Below, in pieces: positions 8,025 to 20,330 of a stretch of DNA of 64,000 nucleotides. The number at the start of each line of letters is the position of its first letter. The stretch's first letter is position 1. The notes beneath the pieces were generated by a model, which did no database searches, was not told where the DNA came from, and saw only the letters and a program-made list of their open reading frames with translations. The DNA lies in NCBI RefSeq assembly GCF_900637205.1, contig NZ_LR134355.1:2604001-2668000 (forward strand). Reading direction: 5' to 3'. The DNA comes from Mycolicibacterium chitae. Its GTDB lineage: Bacteria; Actinomycetota; Actinomycetes; Mycobacteriales; Mycobacteriaceae. The translations under genes were made by a program, and so were the position numbers.

Positions 8025-9527
8025 GTTCGCCAGCGTGAAACCGTTCCAGGCGCTGCGCCGTTCGGGATGCGGATCGTATTCCAGCCGCGAGCGCCGGTCG
8101 AACACCATCACCGGCCGCTCGGTGAGCGTGTAGGCGGGCCAACCCTCGCCGGGGGTGCCGGTCCGGGCGAACAAACGCCAGCGGGACTGCACGTCGCGGC
8201 TGACCCGCCGGGCGGCGCTGCGGTCCCCGGCCAGCGTCAACGCCGCGCCCACCCGGGTCCGGTAGATGTCGAACACCGCGAACAGTTCGGTGGCATGGGT
8301 GGCGCCCAGGCCCGACCAGTGCAGCGGGCGCGGCGCGTAGTCGTAGCGGTACACGTAGGTCGGGGCCGTTTCCGCGCGCGCCTCGGCGACCTGCCAGGCC
8401 GCGGCGCCGAACGCGAAGTCGCCGCCGATGCGCACACAGGCGTTGCGGGCCGGGTAGTCCGGGTAGGCGTCGATGATCCGGTCCCGGGTGGCCGACCCCG
8501 CGCCGCCCAGGACCGCCTCCACGGCGTGCTCGGTGGTGGGCAGCAGCTTCAGGAAGCGGGTGAACAGCTTTCCCTCGTCGGCGTTGGTCCCGACGATCAG
8601 CGGGACCGCGGCGGCGCGCCGGGTGCGCATGGCCTCCATCGGCTCGACCGGCAGCAGGTCGTCGCCGTAGGTCGGGCCGGCCGGGAACGCGCCGAGCACC
8701 TCGTCGGAGGTGTCGGCGATCAGCCGGTCCAGGGCGTTGACCAGATCGCGGGGCGCGGCATGCATCAGTGCGTGGGCCGCGTCGCTCGGGCGCGCGCCGA
8801 TCAGCCCGACGAAACGCTGCGCATACTGCGCGGCGATCTCCGGTGAGCTGGTCATCCCCGCGGCCGGGCTCTCCGAGATCGCCTGGGCGAACAGCCCTTT
8901 CGCGGTCGGCGCGGCCAGCAGGGTGAGCACGGCCTGCGCGCCGGCGCTCTCCCCGAAGATCGTGACGTTGTCCGGGTCCCCGCCGAAGGCCGCGACGTTG
9001 TCGCGGACCCACTGCAGCGCCAACACCAGGTCGCGCAGGAACAAGTTCGAGTCGATCGGATACTCGTCGGTCGACAACGCGGACAGGTCCAGGCAGCCCA
9101 GCGCCCCCAACCGATAGTTCACCGAGACGTAGACGCACCCCTTGCGCGCCAGCGCTGCCCCGTCGTAGATGGGGGTCGCCGAACTACCGAGCGTGTAGGC
9201 GCCGCCGTGGATGAACACCATGACCGGCAGCGGCCCCTCGGCCGGGCGCTCCGGGGCGACCACGTTGAGGGTCAGACAGTCCTCGCTCATCGGCTGATAG
9301 CGGCCGGGGCCGGTCATGGTGTACCTGCGCTGCTGCGGTGCGCAGTTGGCGAAGGCGTGGCAGTGCCGGACACCCCGCCACGGGCGCGCCGGCCGGGGTG
9401 CGCGGTACCGCAGCGCCCCGACGGGCGGTTCGGCATAGGGAATGGCGCGCCAGCGATGGACGCCGTCGCGGGTGAAGCCTTCGACCAGACCGGCTTCGGT
9501 CGACACGCGGACGATGCGATCGTGCAT
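8022..9527 (-). CDS. Type-B carboxylesterase
   Basis: 501 residues, typical of the pNB-esterase/cholinesterase fold. The oxyanion-hole motif HGG is at 107-109 (VFIHGGAYTLG). The nucleophile Ser194 is in GESAG (NVTIFGESAGAQAVL). The acid lies in 'GTNADEGKLF' and the His in 'GATHATELFAVFD', so the triad is complete. The usual 'SEDCLTLNVVAP' signature is present. No signal peptide is seen, so a cytoplasmic location is inferred. It hydrolyses carboxyl esters; the natural substrate is unknown. It starts a minus-strand series with the amine oxidase (49 bp gap) and kinase-fusion gene, and diverges from the lipoprotein gene at 9606 across 78 bp. Confidence 0.92.
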   Translation of the reverse strand: MHDRIVRVSTEAGLVEGFTRDGVHRWRAIPYAEPPVGALRYRAPRPARPWRGVRHCHAFANCAPQQRRYTMTGPGRYQPMSEDCLTLNVVAPERPAEGPLPVMVFIHGGAYTLGSSATPIYDGAALARKGCVYVSVNYRLGALGCLDLSALSTDEYPIDSNLFLRDLVLALQWVRDNVAAFGGDPDNVTIFGESAGAQAVLTLLAAPTAKGLFAQAISESPAAGMTSSPEIAAQYAQRFVGLIGARPSDAAHALMHAAPRDLVNALDRLIADTSDEVLGAFPAGPTYGDDLLPVEPMEAMRTRRAAAVPLIVGTNADEGKLFTRFLKLLPTTEHAVEAVLGGAGSATRDRIIDAYPDYPARNACVRIGGDFAFGAAAWQVAEARAETAPTYVYRYDYAPRPLHWSGLGATHATELFAVFDIYRTRVGAALTLAGDRSAARRVSRDVQSRWRLFARTGTPGEGWPAYTLTERPVMVFDRRSRLEYDPHPERRSAWNGFTLAN

Positions 9528-9605
9528 GACTTGACGGTAGTCGAAACGCCCGGTCGTACTGGCGCCTGCGCGGCCCGGCGTGCCGATGCCGCTAACGTGG
9601 CGGGC

Positions 9606-10301
9606 ATGCGGATTCCTGTGCTGGCCGCCGCATTGCTGCTGCTGGCGGGTTGTTCGAGCGCCGGCGACGACGCGTCGGCGCCGTCGAGCCTGACGCCGAT
9701 CCCGTCGCGGTCGACCTCGGCTGCGCCGTCCTCACCTGCGACGACCACCCCCACCTCCGCCGTTCCGACGGCCGCTCCCACCCCCGGTGCCGCGATGCCG
9801 GGGGTGACGCGGTGGGTCGAGGCGGGCGCGGCCGGCGACGTGTCGGACTTCGACCGCGCCACCCGCGACGGCGTCACCACCGAGCTGGGCGACCAGGTCG
9901 CCTTCGTCACGCCCTCGGGCAAGACCCAGTGCATGACCGACGAGAAGTCCGACGGTGCGCTGGCCTGCCTGGTGTCCCTGACGGATCCGCCACCGCGGCC
10001 CGCCGAGGCCTACGGCGAGTGGATCGGCGGGTGGGTCGAGTTCGACGGCGCGGCCGTCCAGGTGGGTGCGGTGCGCGCCGATCCCGGTCAGTTCAGCGCG
10101 GGCACCGGTGCCGAACTCCCCTACGGCAGCACGCTGCGGTTCGGCGACTATCAGTGCCGCTCGGATCCCGACGGCCTGTTCTGCGTGAACTTCGCCCACC
10201 GCACGGCGGTCGCGCTCAGCGACGCCGGGGTCCAACCGTTCGGGTGCCTGCGCGAGGTCGAGCCGCCCGAGTTCGTCGGCGTCCGGTACGCCTGCGAGTA
10301 G
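9606..10301 (+). CDS. Conserved secreted lipoprotein
   Basis: 231 residues from ATG 9606. The signal peptide MRIPVLAAALLLLAGCSSAG ends in a lipobox (LLAG-Cys15), so it should be lipidated by Lgt and trimmed by LspA; both lgt and lnt lie in this window. Residues 22-60 are a Ser/Thr/Pro/Ala linker. The folded part has four conserved-looking Cys (in GKTQCMTD, ALACLVS, YQCRSDPDGLFCVN and FGCLREVE), likely forming disulfides outside the membrane. I recognise the type, a mycobacterial lipoprotein of unknown function, but no named family member. It converges on the small zinc-finger gene that follows. Confidence 0.85.
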   Translation: MRIPVLAAALLLLAGCSSAGDDASAPSSLTPIPSRSTSAAPSSPATTTPTSAVPTAAPTPGAAMPGVTRWVEAGAAGDVSDFDRATRDGVTTELGDQVAFVTPSGKTQCMTDEKSDGALACLVSLTDPPPRPAEAYGEWIGGWVEFDGAAVQVGAVRADPGQFSAGTGAELPYGSTLRFGDYQCRSDPDGLFCVNFAHRTAVALSDAGVQPFGCLREVEPPEFVGVRYACE

Positions 10302-10316
10302 CCCTGCGAGTAGTGC

Positions 10317-10646
10317 TCAGCGCCAGCCGTCGGCGGCCTTGGCGGCATCGAGCAGCGCCGCGCAGAGTTCCTTGAGTTCGGTGCTGTCGGCGCCCTCATC
10401 GATGGCCGTGGCCACGTCCTCGGCGGCGCAGCGGACCTGAAAGACCCGATCGGAGAGCGCGGCCGCCTCCTCGGCGGACAGCACGACGGCGTCGGCGGGC
10501 AGCGCCGTGCCCTTGACCTGTGCGCGCTGCTCGTAGGCCCGCTGCCGACACGACTGCCGGCAGTACTGCCGGCGCCGGCCCATGGGGGTCTCGGCGACCT
10601 CTCTGCCGCACCACCGACAGGGTTGCGGACGGTTGCGACGTGCCAC
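10317..10646 (-). CDS. Small protein with N-terminal Cys4 zinc motif
   Basis: 109 residues from GTG 10646 (VARRNRPQPCRWCGREV); an ATG at 10673 would add nine residues without similarity to a start region. The first 45 residues contain CRWCGR and, 14 residues on, YCRQSCRQRAYEQR, a Cys2-Cys2 pattern that should bind zinc and resembles the CxxC...CxxxCR-A-Y-x-R motif of short DNA- or RNA-contacting proteins. The rest is a predicted helical segment (LSAEEAAALSDRVFQVRCAAEDVATAI). The function is unknown. It diverges from rbpA, and the about 140 bp between their starts must hold both promoters. Confidence 0.75.
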   Translation of the reverse strand: MARRNRPQPCRWCGREVAETPMGRRRQYCRQSCRQRAYEQRAQVKGTALPADAVVLSAEEAAALSDRVFQVRCAAEDVATAIDEGADSTELKELCAALLDAAKAADGWR

Positions 10647-10788
10647 GGGACCCGACTCTAGACTCCGGCGCATAGGTTTCCCGGTATCCTTGACGGTTGG
10701 ACTCGTCGCGTCGACGCTCGCCGGGGAACTTCGTCGGCGTCCGCGACGTTGATACCGGTGAACTTTGTGCTGATAGGGAGTGATGACG

Positions 10789-11127
10789 ATGGCTGATCGT
10801 GTATTGAGGGGCAGTCGGCTCGGGGCCGTGAGCTACGAGACCGATCGCAACCACGACCTGGCGCCGCGTCAGATCGCGCGGTACCGCACCGACAACGGTG
10901 AGGAATTCGACGTTCCGTTCGCCGACGACGCCGAGATCCCCGGCACCTGGCTGTGCAAGAACGGCCTGGAAGGCACGCTGCTCGAGGGCGAGGCGCCGGA
11001 GGCCAAGAAGGTCAAGCCGCCGCGGACGCACTGGGACATGCTGCTCGAGCGTCGCTCCATCGAGGAGCTCGAGGAGCTGCTCAAGGAGCGCCTCGACATC
11101 ATCAAGACCCGCCGCCGCGGCAGCTGA
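10789..11127 (+). CDS. rbpA: RNA polymerase-binding protein RbpA
   Basis: 112 residues, practically the M. tuberculosis Rv2050 sequence (MADRVLRGSRLGAVSYETD). RbpA binds RNA polymerase and the group 1/2 sigma factors SigA and SigB and stabilises open promoter complexes. The N-terminal tail, the core domain (GEEFDVPFADDAEIPGTWLC), the basic linker (KKVKPPRTHWDM) and the C-terminal sigma-interaction helices (ERRSIEELEELLKERLDII) are all visible. ATG 10789 is chosen by homology over ATG 10783 and GTG 10780; the Shine-Dalgarno AGGGAG lies near 10773. Transcription converges on ppm1, whose stop is 31 bp away. Confidence 0.98.
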   Translation: MADRVLRGSRLGAVSYETDRNHDLAPRQIARYRTDNGEEFDVPFADDAEIPGTWLCKNGLEGTLLEGEAPEAKKVKPPRTHWDMLLERRSIEELEELLKERLDIIKTRRRGS

Positions 11128-11158
11128 GGCGCCTACTGGAACCGAGCGCTGACCGCGC

Positions 11159-11917
11159 TTACTGGAACTGAGCTCCGCGAGCCCGGTCGAGGCGGCCCCC
11201 GATACCCCACTGGGCCACCTTGATCATGGCTTCGCGGATGTTTGAGCCGCTCATCTTCGACACGCCGAGTTCACGTTCGGTGAAGGTGATCGGCACCTCC
11301 ACGACCTTGAAGCCGTTGTTGATGGCGCGCCAGGTCAGGTCGATCTGGAAGCAGTAGCCCTTCGAGTCCACGGCGCTCAGGTCGATCTTCTCCAGCACCT
11401 CGCGCCGGTAGGCGCGGTAGCCGGCGGTGATGTCGTGGATGTCGACGCCCAGCAGCAGCCGCGAATAGGTGTTCGCGGTCTTGGACAGCAGTAGCCGCCG
11501 CACGGGCCAGTTGCGTACCGAGCCACCCTCGACGTAGCGGGAGCCGATCGCCACGTCCGCGCCCGCATCGACGGCGTCGAGCAGCCGATGCAGCTGTTCG
11601 GGGGCGTGGCTGCCGTCGGCATCCATCTCCACCAGCACCGAGTACTGCCGGTTCAGGCCCCAGGCGAAGCCGGCCAGGTAGGCGGCGCCGAGGCCGTCCT
11701 TGGTGGTCCGGTGCATCACGTGGATGCGGTCCGGGTCGGCCAGCGAGAGCTCGTCGGCGAGCTTGCCGGTGCCGTCCGGGCTGCCGTCGTCCACGATCAG
11801 GACGTGGATGTCGGGCAATGCGTCATGCACCCGACCCACGATGAGCGGGAGGTTCTCCAGCTCGTTGTAGGTGGGGATGATCACCAGAGCGCGCTGGCTG
11901 GGGCGCTCACTGGTCAT
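11159..11917 (-). CDS. ppm1: Polyprenol monophosphomannose synthase
   Basis: 252 residues of the GT2 dolichol-phosphate mannose synthase family. '[20 protein letters not shown]' opens the GT-A fold, '[13 protein letters not shown]' binds nucleotide sugar, and '[14 protein letters not shown]' holds the DxD metal site. '[19 protein letters not shown]' and '[15 protein letters not shown]' are conserved. It transfers mannose from GDP-mannose to polyprenol phosphate, supplying lipoarabinomannan and glycoprotein synthesis. In M. tuberculosis the enzyme is fused behind an Lnt domain as one protein; here it is a separate gene whose start overlaps the end of lnt by 11 bp, as in fast growers. There are no membrane helices, so it probably relies on Lnt for membrane anchoring. 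Confidence 0.96.
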   Translation of the reverse strand: MTSERPSQRALVIIPTYNELENLPLIVGRVHDALPDIHVLIVDDGSPDGTGKLADELSLADPDRIHVMHRTTKDGLGAAYLAGFAWGLNRQYSVLVEMDADGSHAPEQLHRLLDAVDAGADVAIGSRYVEGGSVRNWPVRRLLLSKTANTYSRLLLGVDIHDITAGYRAYRREVLEKIDLSAVDSKGYCFQIDLTWRAINNGFKVVEVPITFTERELGVSKMSGSNIREAMIKVAQWGIGGRLDRARGAQFQ

Positions 11918-13742
11918 GTGGCTCCTCGGGGGTGGTCTCGGCGGCGGTCCGGCCCGCGCTCTCGTCGGTCTGCGGTCGATTTCGGCGCCGACGAGTCGGA
12001 CGCGTCAGCCCACCATTCTGCCTGATCGCCAGAATCAGAGCCGCAAACACTGCCGCGGCGCCCAGCCCGGCCAGGACGAACTGGATGACCGGCCCCCAGG
12101 TGGTGGCCGGGGTCTGACTGGTCTTCAGCCGCACCTGGGCGTCGAGATAGGCGGGCTGGAAGAACTCCGTACGGGCCAGTTCGCGGCCGTCCGGCGCGAT
12201 GACGGCGCTGATGCCGGTGGTACCCGCGACGACGGTGTACCGGTCGTGTTCCACGGCGCGCAGGCGCGCGAAGGCCAGTTGCTGCTCGCTCATGGTCGCG
12301 TCGAAGGTGGCATTGTTGGTGGGCACCGCGAGCAGCTGGGCGCCGCTGCGCACCGATTCCCGCACGGCGTGGTCGAAGATGACCTCCCAGCACGTCGCCA
12401 CCCCGGCCGGCACACCGGCCGCGTCCACGACACCATCGCCGTCGCCGGGGACGAAGTAGCCGGCGCGCTCGGCGTAGGGCGACAGCAGCCGGAAGAACCC
12501 GCGCCACGGCAGGTACTCCCCGAACGGCTGCACGATGCGCTTGTCGTGGCGCTCCCCCGGGCCGTCCTCGGGATCCCAGACGATGACGGTGTTGCTGGCC
12601 GCCGGGTTGTCGCGGGACCAGTCCGGATGCGACACCACGGCCCCGACCAGGATCGGCACCCCGATGGCTCGAGCGGCGCGGGCGATCTGTTCGCCGGCAT
12701 CGGCATTGGCCAGCGGGTCGATGTCAGACGAGTTCTCCGGCCAGATCACGAAGTGCGGCGCGGCGGCCCGCCCGGTGCGCACGTCCTCGGCCAGTCGCAG
12801 GGTCTCGGTGACGTGGTTGTCGAGCACGGCGCGGCGCTGAGCGTTGAACTCCAGGCCCAGGCGCGGCACATTGCCCTGCACCGCGGCGACCGTCACGCCG
12901 GGATCATCCCCGGACCCGGCGCCGGACTGCCGCACCCCGGGTGAGACCAGCGCGGTCACCATCAGCACGACCGCCACGCACACCCCGGGCAGCACCACCG
13001 CGGGCGGGGCCACGTCGCGGGCGTCCTTGCGTTGCCACCAGTCCAGGAACGCCAGGCCCAGGGCCGCCAGACCGAACCCGAGCAGCGCCACCGCCACCGA
13101 GACCAGCGGTGCGCCGCCCAGCTGCGCCAGCGGCAGCAGCGGTCCGGTGGTCTGCCCGAAAGCGATGATGCCCCAGGGGAATCCGCCGAACGGGAAGCTG
13201 GCCTTGAACCATTCCACCAGCGCCCAGACGAAGGCGAACCACAGCGGCCAGCCGGGCAGGCCGCGGACCACGACGGCGAGCAGGCCGAACACCGCCGGGA
13301 ACAGCGCGCACACCGCGGCCAGCGCCAGCCACGGCACGGCGCCGACCAGGCCGCTGATCCACGGCAGCAGCGGCAGATAGAAGGCCAACCCGGTCAGGTA
13401 GGCGTAGCCGAACCCGCCGGCGGCGGTCGTGGCCGGTCTGGTCAGCACGACGCCGAGCACGACGAAGCCGACGACGGCCGCCCACCACCAGGCCAGCGGC
13501 GCGAAGCTCGCGCTCAGCAGCGCACCCGCGGCGACCGCGGCGAGCATGCGGGGCCAGCGCGGGAGCAGCCAGCCGCCGAAGCGGGTCAGCCGACTCGGCG
13601 GCGGGGCCGCCTCGGGTGCGGGGTCCTCCGGCGCCGCGGACGCGTCGCTGATCGGCGCGTCGTCGGAGACCGCCGGGATGATGTCGGTGACCTCGGCCTG
13701 GCTCGCCGCCAGCTTCGGGTCCCGACGCTCGCCGCTAGCCAT
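11907..13742 (-). CDS. lnt: Apolipoprotein N-acyltransferase
   Basis: 611 residues. An acidic/Pro N-terminal tail (1-50) precedes about seven membrane helices (60-270) and a periplasmic nitrilase domain (281-540) with the catalytic triad Glu336 (VIWPENSSD), Lys401 ([15 protein letters not shown]) and Cys451 ([12 protein letters not shown]). A last helix ([18 protein letters not shown]) and a basic C-terminus follow. It adds the third acyl chain to the N-terminal Cys of lipoproteins, after Lgt and LspA. The start overlaps the amidohydrolase stop by 8 bp and the end overlaps ppm1 by 11 bp, so the three are one translationally coupled unit. The ATG at 13742 is the only start that keeps the acidic tail; an initiation nearer the first helix cannot be excluded. 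Confidence 0.95.
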   Translation of the reverse strand: MASGERRDPKLAASQAEVTDIIPAVSDDAPISDASAAPEDPAPEAAPPPSRLTRFGGWLLPRWPRMLAAVAAGALLSASFAPLAWWWAAVVGFVVLGVVLTRPATTAAGGFGYAYLTGLAFYLPLLPWISGLVGAVPWLALAAVCALFPAVFGLLAVVVRGLPGWPLWFAFVWALVEWFKASFPFGGFPWGIIAFGQTTGPLLPLAQLGGAPLVSVAVALLGFGLAALGLAFLDWWQRKDARDVAPPAVVLPGVCVAVVLMVTALVSPGVRQSGAGSGDDPGVTVAAVQGNVPRLGLEFNAQRRAVLDNHVTETLRLAEDVRTGRAAAPHFVIWPENSSDIDPLANADAGEQIARAARAIGVPILVGAVVSHPDWSRDNPAASNTVIVWDPEDGPGERHDKRIVQPFGEYLPWRGFFRLLSPYAERAGYFVPGDGDGVVDAAGVPAGVATCWEVIFDHAVRESVRSGAQLLAVPTNNATFDATMSEQQLAFARLRAVEHDRYTVVAGTTGISAVIAPDGRELARTEFFQPAYLDAQVRLKTSQTPATTWGPVIQFVLAGLGAAAVFAALILAIRQNGGLTRPTRRRRNRPQTDESAGRTAAETTPEEPHDQ

Positions 13743-15339
13743 CGTCGGCGCCGTAGATCACCGCGCCGCGGTGGACCGTCTGCAGGCAGCGCGGCGACGC
13801 GTCGTCGGGGCCCAAGCGCGGCAGCGCGGGCACCCGGGACCCCGGTTCGGTGGACCAGCGCTGCACCGCATCGGCCGGCGCGGCCACCTCCAGCTCGTCG
13901 ACCCGCCAGAGGGCGTAGGACGCCGGTGCGCCGGGCACCAGGGTGCCGGTGACCCCGTCGCGGATCCCGGCCGCGCGCCAGCCGCCGCGGGTGGCGGCGG
14001 CGAATGCCGCCCGGGGCGAGATCGAACTTCCCGCGGTGTGGTGGGCCGTCGCGGCGCGCACGGTGTGCCACGGGTCGATGTCCGTGACCGGCGCGTCCGA
14101 GCCGAAAGCGAGTGGCACGCCTTGGGATGCTAACAGCGCGAACGGGTTCAGCCGCTCGGCGCGCGCACCGCCCAACCGGCGCGCGTACATGCCCTCGGGA
14201 CCGCCCCAGAGGGCATCGAAATTGGGTTGCACGCTGCCGATGACGCCCCAGCTGCCGAGCTGGGCGGCCTGCGCGTCGGTCACCATCTCCAGGTGTTCGA
14301 GCCGATGGCCGCAGCGGGCGACCGCGGCGACGCCGTGCACCTCGACCACCCGGGCGAACGCGGCGACGGCCGCGTCGACGGCGCGATCGCCGATGACGTG
14401 GAAGCCCGCGGTGATCCCGGCCTCGGTGCAGGCCGACAGGTGGGCGCTCAGCGCGTCGTCGTCCAGGTAGCTGTTGCCGCAGGTGTGCGGGGCGTCGGCG
14501 TAGGGCTCGTGCAGCCACGCGGTGCGCGACCCCAGGGCGCCGTCGACGAACAGATCGCCGCCCAGGCCGCGGGCCCCGGTGGCGTCGATCAGCGCGCGGG
14601 CCTGCGCAGCGGTGCGGACCGCCTCGCCCCAGTAGCCGGTCACCTCCACCGCGTGGCGGGTGGCGCGCACCTCCCGCCAGTCGTCGAGACCGCCGATGTC
14701 CGGGCCCGCGCATTCGTGGACCGCGACGACACCGGCGGCGGCGAACGCGTCCAGCGCGAGGCGCCGGGCCTGTGCGCGCTGCTCGGGCGGCAGCAGGGTC
14801 CGGGCGGCGGCGCGCACGCGGTGATGGGCCTCGGCGGTCAGTGCTGCGTCGGCGTCGAATCCGGCGGCCGCGGCCAGTTCGGGCGCGCGGACGCGCAGCG
14901 CGGTGGAGGCCAGTGCCGAGTGCACGTCGACCCGGGCCACATACGCGGGGCGGGCCTGCACCGCGGCGTCGAGTTCGGCGGTGGTCGGCGCGCCGTCGGG
15001 CCAGTCCGAGTCGTCCCAGCCGTGGGCCCAGACCACGTCCTGGGACCCGCAGGCCGCGGCATGGTCGGCGATCAGCCGCAGGCAGTGCGCCTTGGAGGTG
15101 GCCTCGCGCAGGTCGAGGCCCAACCGGGTGAGCCCGGTGGCGGTCACGTGCACGTGGCTGTCGACGAAGGCCGGGGCGACGAAGGCACCGGCGAGGTCGA
15201 CCACCCGGGCCTCCGGGAACTGATCGCGTCCCACCTGGTCGCTGCCGATCCAGGCGATGACGTCGCCGCGCACCGCCATGGCGGTCGCGTCGGGGTGGGT
15301 GGGGCTGTAGATGCGTCCACCGGTCAGAAGCGTCGTCAC
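13735..15339 (-). CDS. Amidohydrolase (YtcJ-like, amidohydrolase 3 family)
   Basis: 534 residues from GTG 15339 ([13 protein letters not shown]). The N-terminal beta-sandwich is followed by the metal-binding '[11 protein letters not shown]' and by '[21 protein letters not shown]', a signature of YtcJ/NfdA-type enzymes. '[17 protein letters not shown]' and '[10 protein letters not shown]' give further His ligands, and '[18 protein letters not shown]' gives the Asp ligand. '[15 protein letters not shown]' closes the sandwich. The family hydrolyses amide or imide bonds, with unknown substrate here. It sits between fxsA (35 bp upstream) and lnt (8-bp overlap) in one minus-strand operon, an arrangement also seen in other fast growers. 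Confidence 0.9.
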   Translation of the reverse strand: MTTLLTGGRIYSPTHPDATAMAVRGDVIAWIGSDQVGRDQFPEARVVDLAGAFVAPAFVDSHVHVTATGLTRLGLDLREATSKAHCLRLIADHAAACGSQDVVWAHGWDDSDWPDGAPTTAELDAAVQARPAYVARVDVHSALASTALRVRAPELAAAAGFDADAALTAEAHHRVRAAARTLLPPEQRAQARRLALDAFAAAGVVAVHECAGPDIGGLDDWREVRATRHAVEVTGYWGEAVRTAAQARALIDATGARGLGGDLFVDGALGSRTAWLHEPYADAPHTCGNSYLDDDALSAHLSACTEAGITAGFHVIGDRAVDAAVAAFARVVEVHGVAAVARCGHRLEHLEMVTDAQAAQLGSWGVIGSVQPNFDALWGGPEGMYARRLGGARAERLNPFALLASQGVPLAFGSDAPVTDIDPWHTVRAATAHHTAGSSISPRAAFAAATRGGWRAAGIRDGVTGTLVPGAPASYALWRVDELEVAAPADAVQRWSTEPGSRVPALPRLGPDDASPRCLQTVHRGAVIYGADDG

Positions 15340-15374
15340 GCTGGAGAACGTACTCGGCGGCCGGGCGAAGTCCG

Positions 15375-15854
15375 CTATTCGGGCTCGGGCAGGATCGCCG
15401 GGCGTGTCCGCACCGGCGAGGTGCCGTGATCGTGAACGTCGACGACCTCGCCGTCGATGTAGTCGCGCCGCCCGCCGACGAACATCACGTGGCGGGACAG
15501 CCCGCGGGTGGCCAGGCCGGCGGCCAGCGGACGCATGGCCGAGCGGGTCGGCGGGGCCAGCATCAGCAGCCCGACCGCGGTGGTGACCAGTCCGGGGACG
15601 AACACCAGCAGCGTGCCGAGGGCCACCAGGAGGCTGTCGGTGACCTGCGCGCCGGGGTCGGTGGCGCCGGGATTGGCGAGGCCGCGTTGCAGCTGGCTCA
15701 GCTGCCGACGCACCTGCGAGCCGGCCAGCACCAGTCCCAGCACGAACGCGCCGAGCACGGCCAGCACGGTCCAGCCGAAGCCGATGGTCGCGGTCAGCGC
15801 GATGATCACCGCCATCTCGATGACCACGTACAGGACGAACATGCGCATCACCAT
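15375..15854 (-). CDS. fxsA: FxsA-family membrane protein
   Basis: 159 residues from ATG 15854; ATG 15848 (MRMFVLYVVIEMAV) is an equally good start. The family pattern is clear: a first hydrophobic stretch 'FVLYVVIEMAVIIALTATIG', then 'LGLVLAGSQVRRQLSQLQRGL', then 'LVALGTLLVFVPGLVTTAVGLLMLAPPTRSAMRPLA'. FxsA is a small inner-membrane protein known in E. coli for relieving F-exclusion of phage T7; its normal role is unclear. The M. tuberculosis counterpart is Rv2053c in the same neighbourhood. It heads the minus-strand series amidohydrolase-lnt-ppm1. The C-terminal 50 residues are soluble and charged. Confidence 0.88.
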   Translation of the reverse strand: MVMRMFVLYVVIEMAVIIALTATIGFGWTVLAVLGAFVLGLVLAGSQVRRQLSQLQRGLANPGATDPGAQVTDSLLVALGTLLVFVPGLVTTAVGLLMLAPPTRSAMRPLAAGLATRGLSRHVMFVGGRRDYIDGEVVDVHDHGTSPVRTRPAILPEPE

Positions 15855-15894
15855 GACGGGACAACGTCTCGGCTCGGCGTGAGGTTCCGGGCTT

Positions 15895-16278
15895 TCACGC
15901 GGCCTGGACCTCGATCGCGGAGTGCACCTTGCCGATGCCGCCGCGGACCAGCGAATGCGGCACGAACCACCAGGCATGCCACCAGTACCGCCGGACCACC
16001 GCGTCGTAGACGCGCCGGGTTTCCGATGCCGGCAGGTTGCGCGCCACCGCCTCCACCGGTGCGCCCTTGGGACTGCCCAGTGCGCCGCACTTCTGGATGG
16101 TCACCCGCGGGGTGTTGTTGATCCGCTTGGTCTTCCAGGACCCGGCGTCGGTGATGATCACCAGCGTGTCGCCCTCGGGCACTCCCCAGACCGCCGTCGG
16201 CTTGGGTCGGCCGTCCTTGGTGAACGTGGTCAGCAGCAGATACTTGGACTTTGCGACCTCGCGGAACGTCGGCGCCAT
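15895..16278 (-). CDS. PPOX-class F420-dependent protein, copy 1
   Basis: 127 residues, a single split-barrel domain of the Rv2061c/Rv1155 type (TIGR03666-like): 'KYLLLTTFTKDGRPKPTAVWGV' then 'LVIITDAGSWKTKRINNTPRVTIQ'. The K-G-R-P and SWK-KRI-NTPRV residues form the phosphate-binding edge for F420 or FMN in this family. The substrate is unknown. It lies 4 bp after a paralogue at 16282-16659 with the same motif order, so the pair looks like a tandem duplication followed by divergence. The C-terminal halves differ most: this copy carries 'RRYWWHAWWFVPHSLV'. Confidence 0.9.
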   Translation of the reverse strand: MAPTFREVAKSKYLLLTTFTKDGRPKPTAVWGVPEGDTLVIITDAGSWKTKRINNTPRVTIQKCGALGSPKGAPVEAVARNLPASETRRVYDAVVRRYWWHAWWFVPHSLVRGGIGKVHSAIEVQAA

Positions 16279-16281
16279 CGC

Positions 16282-16659
16282 TCAGACCGGTCGGATCTCG
16301 AGGGCGACGTTGTTCTTCATCCCGCCGCGCAGCTTGGAGAAGAAGTTGAACGCCTTGCCCATCAGCCCGTAGCGGGACCCGATCGCGCGGTAGGCGTCGG
16401 CGGTGCGGTGCTCGTTGACCGTGGCCTGCGCCTCCACGGCCTCACTCTTGGGGTTGCCCCGCATGTCGCATTTGGCGAGGGTGACCCGCGGGGTGTTGCG
16501 GATCCGCTTGACCTTCCAGGACTTGGCCTGCGTGATGACGATCAGGCCGTCGCCGTCGGGCGCGGCCCAGATGGCCGTGGGCTTGGGCCGGCCGTCCTTG
16601 GTGAACGTCGTCAACAGGATGTACTCGGCGCCGGCGATATCGGCGAAGGTGAGGGCCAT
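16282..16659 (-). CDS. PPOX-class F420-dependent protein, copy 2
   Basis: 125 residues from ATG 16659. It shares with its neighbour 'EYILLTTFTKDGRPKPTAIWAAP' and 'SWKVKRIRNTPRVTLAKC', so cofactor contacts are conserved. The C-terminal segment 'RYGLMGKAFNFFSKLRGG' differs. GGAGG lies immediately before the ATG (spacing about 1), too close for an ordinary ribosome-binding site, so translation may be leaderless or use this region atypically. It sits between cobN (41 bp after the cobN stop side) and copy 1, all on the minus strand. Cellular role unknown; F420H2-dependent reduction of an unsaturated substrate is the family inference. Confidence 0.88.
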   Translation of the reverse strand: MALTFADIAGAEYILLTTFTKDGRPKPTAIWAAPDGDGLIVITQAKSWKVKRIRNTPRVTLAKCDMRGNPKSEAVEAQATVNEHRTADAYRAIGSRYGLMGKAFNFFSKLRGGMKNNVALEIRPV

Positions 16660-16700
16660 TCCTCCGAATCTATAGGGCGCCGCCGACCGGACACCGCCCG

Positions 16701-20291
<3,591 letters not shown>

Positions 20292-20330
20292 CCCCCATTC
20301 GTACCGCACGGTCGGCGGTACCGTGGACGG
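20292..20330. promoter_or_regulatory. 39-bp divergent start region between cobN and cobG
   Basis: Only 39 bp separate the two GTG starts, so at least one promoter must lie inside the opposite coding region and leaderless mRNAs are likely. On the plus strand TACCGT (20319-20324) ends seven bases before the cobG GTG, as expected for a TANNNT -10 of a leaderless transcript. It overlaps an 8-bp palindrome CGGTACCG. There is no room for a cobalamin riboswitch. Confidence 0.45.

Noticed and set aside
11145..11159. Short hairpin AGCGC-N5-GCGCT between rbpA and ppm1 as terminator
   Set aside because: Only a 5-bp stem without a T-run and overlapping the ppm1 stop; too weak to call, though the convergent gap is where a terminator would be expected.
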